Below, piece after piece: positions 40,769 to 41,571 of a stretch of DNA of 41,571 bases. Below the pieces are notes generated by a model. It saw only the letters and a list, made by a program, of their open reading frames with translations. It did no database searches and had not been told where the DNA came from. A program made the translations under genes and the position numbers. The DNA is from Clostridia bacterium (GTDB taxonomy: Bacteria; Bacillota; Clostridia; TANB77; RGIG9151). The stretch's first letter is position 1, and each line of letters starts with the position of its first letter. The stretch spans positions 1-41,571 of the forward strand of contig JAFSUW010000029.1 of the NCBI GenBank assembly GCA_017450465.1. Reading direction: 5' to 3'.

Positions 40769-41571
40769 ATTGCTCTGCCACCTGATGATACTCCATTGTA
40801 GAATCTATCTCAAGCATTGGCTTCATACGAGTTTTTCCTGAGAATATATTTTCAGTTAAAGCAATCTTTAATACTTCTTCCATTTTTGTGACAGGAACAA
40901 ATTTAAGTTTGCTTCTTATTTTCTCTGGTATCTCTTCTATGTCTTTTTCATTGTCTTTTGGTATTATAACTGTTTTTACACCAGCATTAAATGCGGCAAA
41001 TATCTTTTCTTTTAAGCCACCTATTGGTAAAACTCTACCCCTTAATGTTATTTCACCTGTCATAGCCACATCACGCTTTACAGGCACGCCTGTAAGAGCA
41101 GAAATTAAAGCAGTAGCCATTGTTATACCTGCCGATGGGCCATCTTTTGGAGTAGCTCCTTCTGGTATATGGATATGGATATCTGTATTTTTATAAAACT
41201 CATTATCTACATCTATTTTGTCTGAAATCGACCTTATATACGACATTCCTGCCTTAGCAGACTCTTTCATGACATCACCAAGTTGACCGGTAAGCTCTAA
41301 TTTACCAGTTCCTGGCATTGTATTTACTTCTATACTAAGTATTTCGCCACCAACTTGTGTCCAAGCAAGACCAGTTACTATACCTATTTCATCTTTACTA
41401 TTTATCTTATCATGCTTTACTTTTATTGGCCCTAAATAATCTTCCAAATTATTAGTAGTAATAGCAACATGACTTACACCTTCTTCTAAAATTTTTCTTG
41501 CAACTTTTCTACATATTGTAGCTATTTCACGTTCTAGAGTTCTTACACCAGCTTCTCTCGTGTACTCATCA
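40767..41571 (-). CDS. lon: ATP-dependent protease Lon, C-terminal part (5' end outside window)
   Basis: Lon is a hexameric AAA+ serine protease that degrades damaged and regulatory proteins. The frame stays open from the window edge; the first visible residues, [24 protein letters not shown] (in parts: [20 protein letters not shown]), are the typical end of the ATPase region. The proteolytic domain follows, with catalytic Ser in [12 protein letters not shown] and Lys in [14 protein letters not shown], and [14 protein letters not shown] between. Only about 268 of some 770 residues are seen. The final residues VAEQ end at the TIR of the element at 40623. The N-terminal portion must lie to the right. 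Confidence 0.95.
   Translation of the reverse strand, partial: DEYTREAGVRTLEREIATICRKVARKILEEGVSHVAITTNNLEDYLGPIKVKHDKINSKDEIGIVTGLAWTQVGGEILSIEVNTMPGTGKLELTGQLGDVMKESAKAGMSYIRSISDKIDVDNEFYKNTDIHIHIPEGATPKDGPSAGITMATALISALTGVPVKRDVAMTGEITLRGRVLPIGGLKEKIFAAFNAGVKTVIIPKDNEKDIEEIPEKIRSKLKFVPVTKMEEVLKIALTENIFSGKTRMKPMLEIDSTMEYHQVAEQ

Noticed and set aside
1-41571. tRNA, rRNA, tmRNA or RNase P genes
   Set aside because: Gaps between genes were read for cloverleaf arms, CCA ends and conserved rRNA blocks; none was found.

Overview
The window is AT-rich, gap-poor bacterial chromosome. It suggests a monoderm, low-G+C Firmicute of the class Clostridia, probably an uncultured gut-type lineage. The reasons are strong GGAGG ribosome binding sites, TTGACA/TATAAT promoters with 17-base spacers, a threonine T-box leader on thrS, a GGGtGRT/NifU-like pair, MinD with MinE, and EF-P with the lysine used for 5-aminopentanol modification. 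No rRNA, tRNA, phage, insertion sequence with a transposase, or CRISPR array was seen. No stretch over 300 bases lacks a gene.

Layout. Bases 1-140 hold a palindrome-rich, higher-G+C element of unknown nature that ends in a terminator. Bases 192-5360 (minus strand) run minD-minE-rodA, then efp with a zinc-ribbon protein, then cysteine desulfurase and trmL. Bases 5527-8595 (plus) encode two envelope proteins: a zinc-ribbon/transmembrane/glycan-binding protein and a seven-repeat InlB-type secreted protein. Bases 8655-11849 (minus) carry topB, a DUF5662-type gene and a CX5R phosphatase. Bases 12071-19689 hold three secreted proteins with Cys/His-rich modules followed by different C-terminal domains, one a SleB/CwlJ-type cell-wall hydrolase. 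thrS with its T-box leader lies between the second and third. Bases 19881-24711 hold a small Cys-rich protein, a cell-wall amidase, a stand-alone starch-binding-like domain, a FemAB ligase, an alanine-racemase-type enzyme and an SDR that resembles the EF-P 5-aminopentanone reductase. Bases 24801-28525 hold two unrecognised genes, then rnr and secG. Bases 28648-32468 hold the Fe-S scaffold/GGGtGRT pair and an acyl-CoA synthetase. Bases 32563-37860 are glycolysis: gap on the plus strand facing a minus-strand pgk-MNT-HEPN-tpiA-gpmI operon. Bases 37996-40514 are a pair of M16 peptidase-like genes, and the window ends in the 3' part of lon.

How the genes fit together. Envelope growth and remodelling is the main theme: MinDE, RodA, the amidase, FemAB with a racemase, and the modular wall-hydrolase family. 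A second theme is EF-P: efp, the YmfI-like reductase and the YmfF/YmfH-like M16 pair are all in the window but not in one operon. The best candidates for something undescribed are the Cys/His-module secreted family with its nearly identical promoters, the HEPN/MNT pair inside the glycolytic operon, a perfect hairpin enclosing the ribosome binding site of the cysteine desulfurase, and two palindromic intergenic elements at the window ends.
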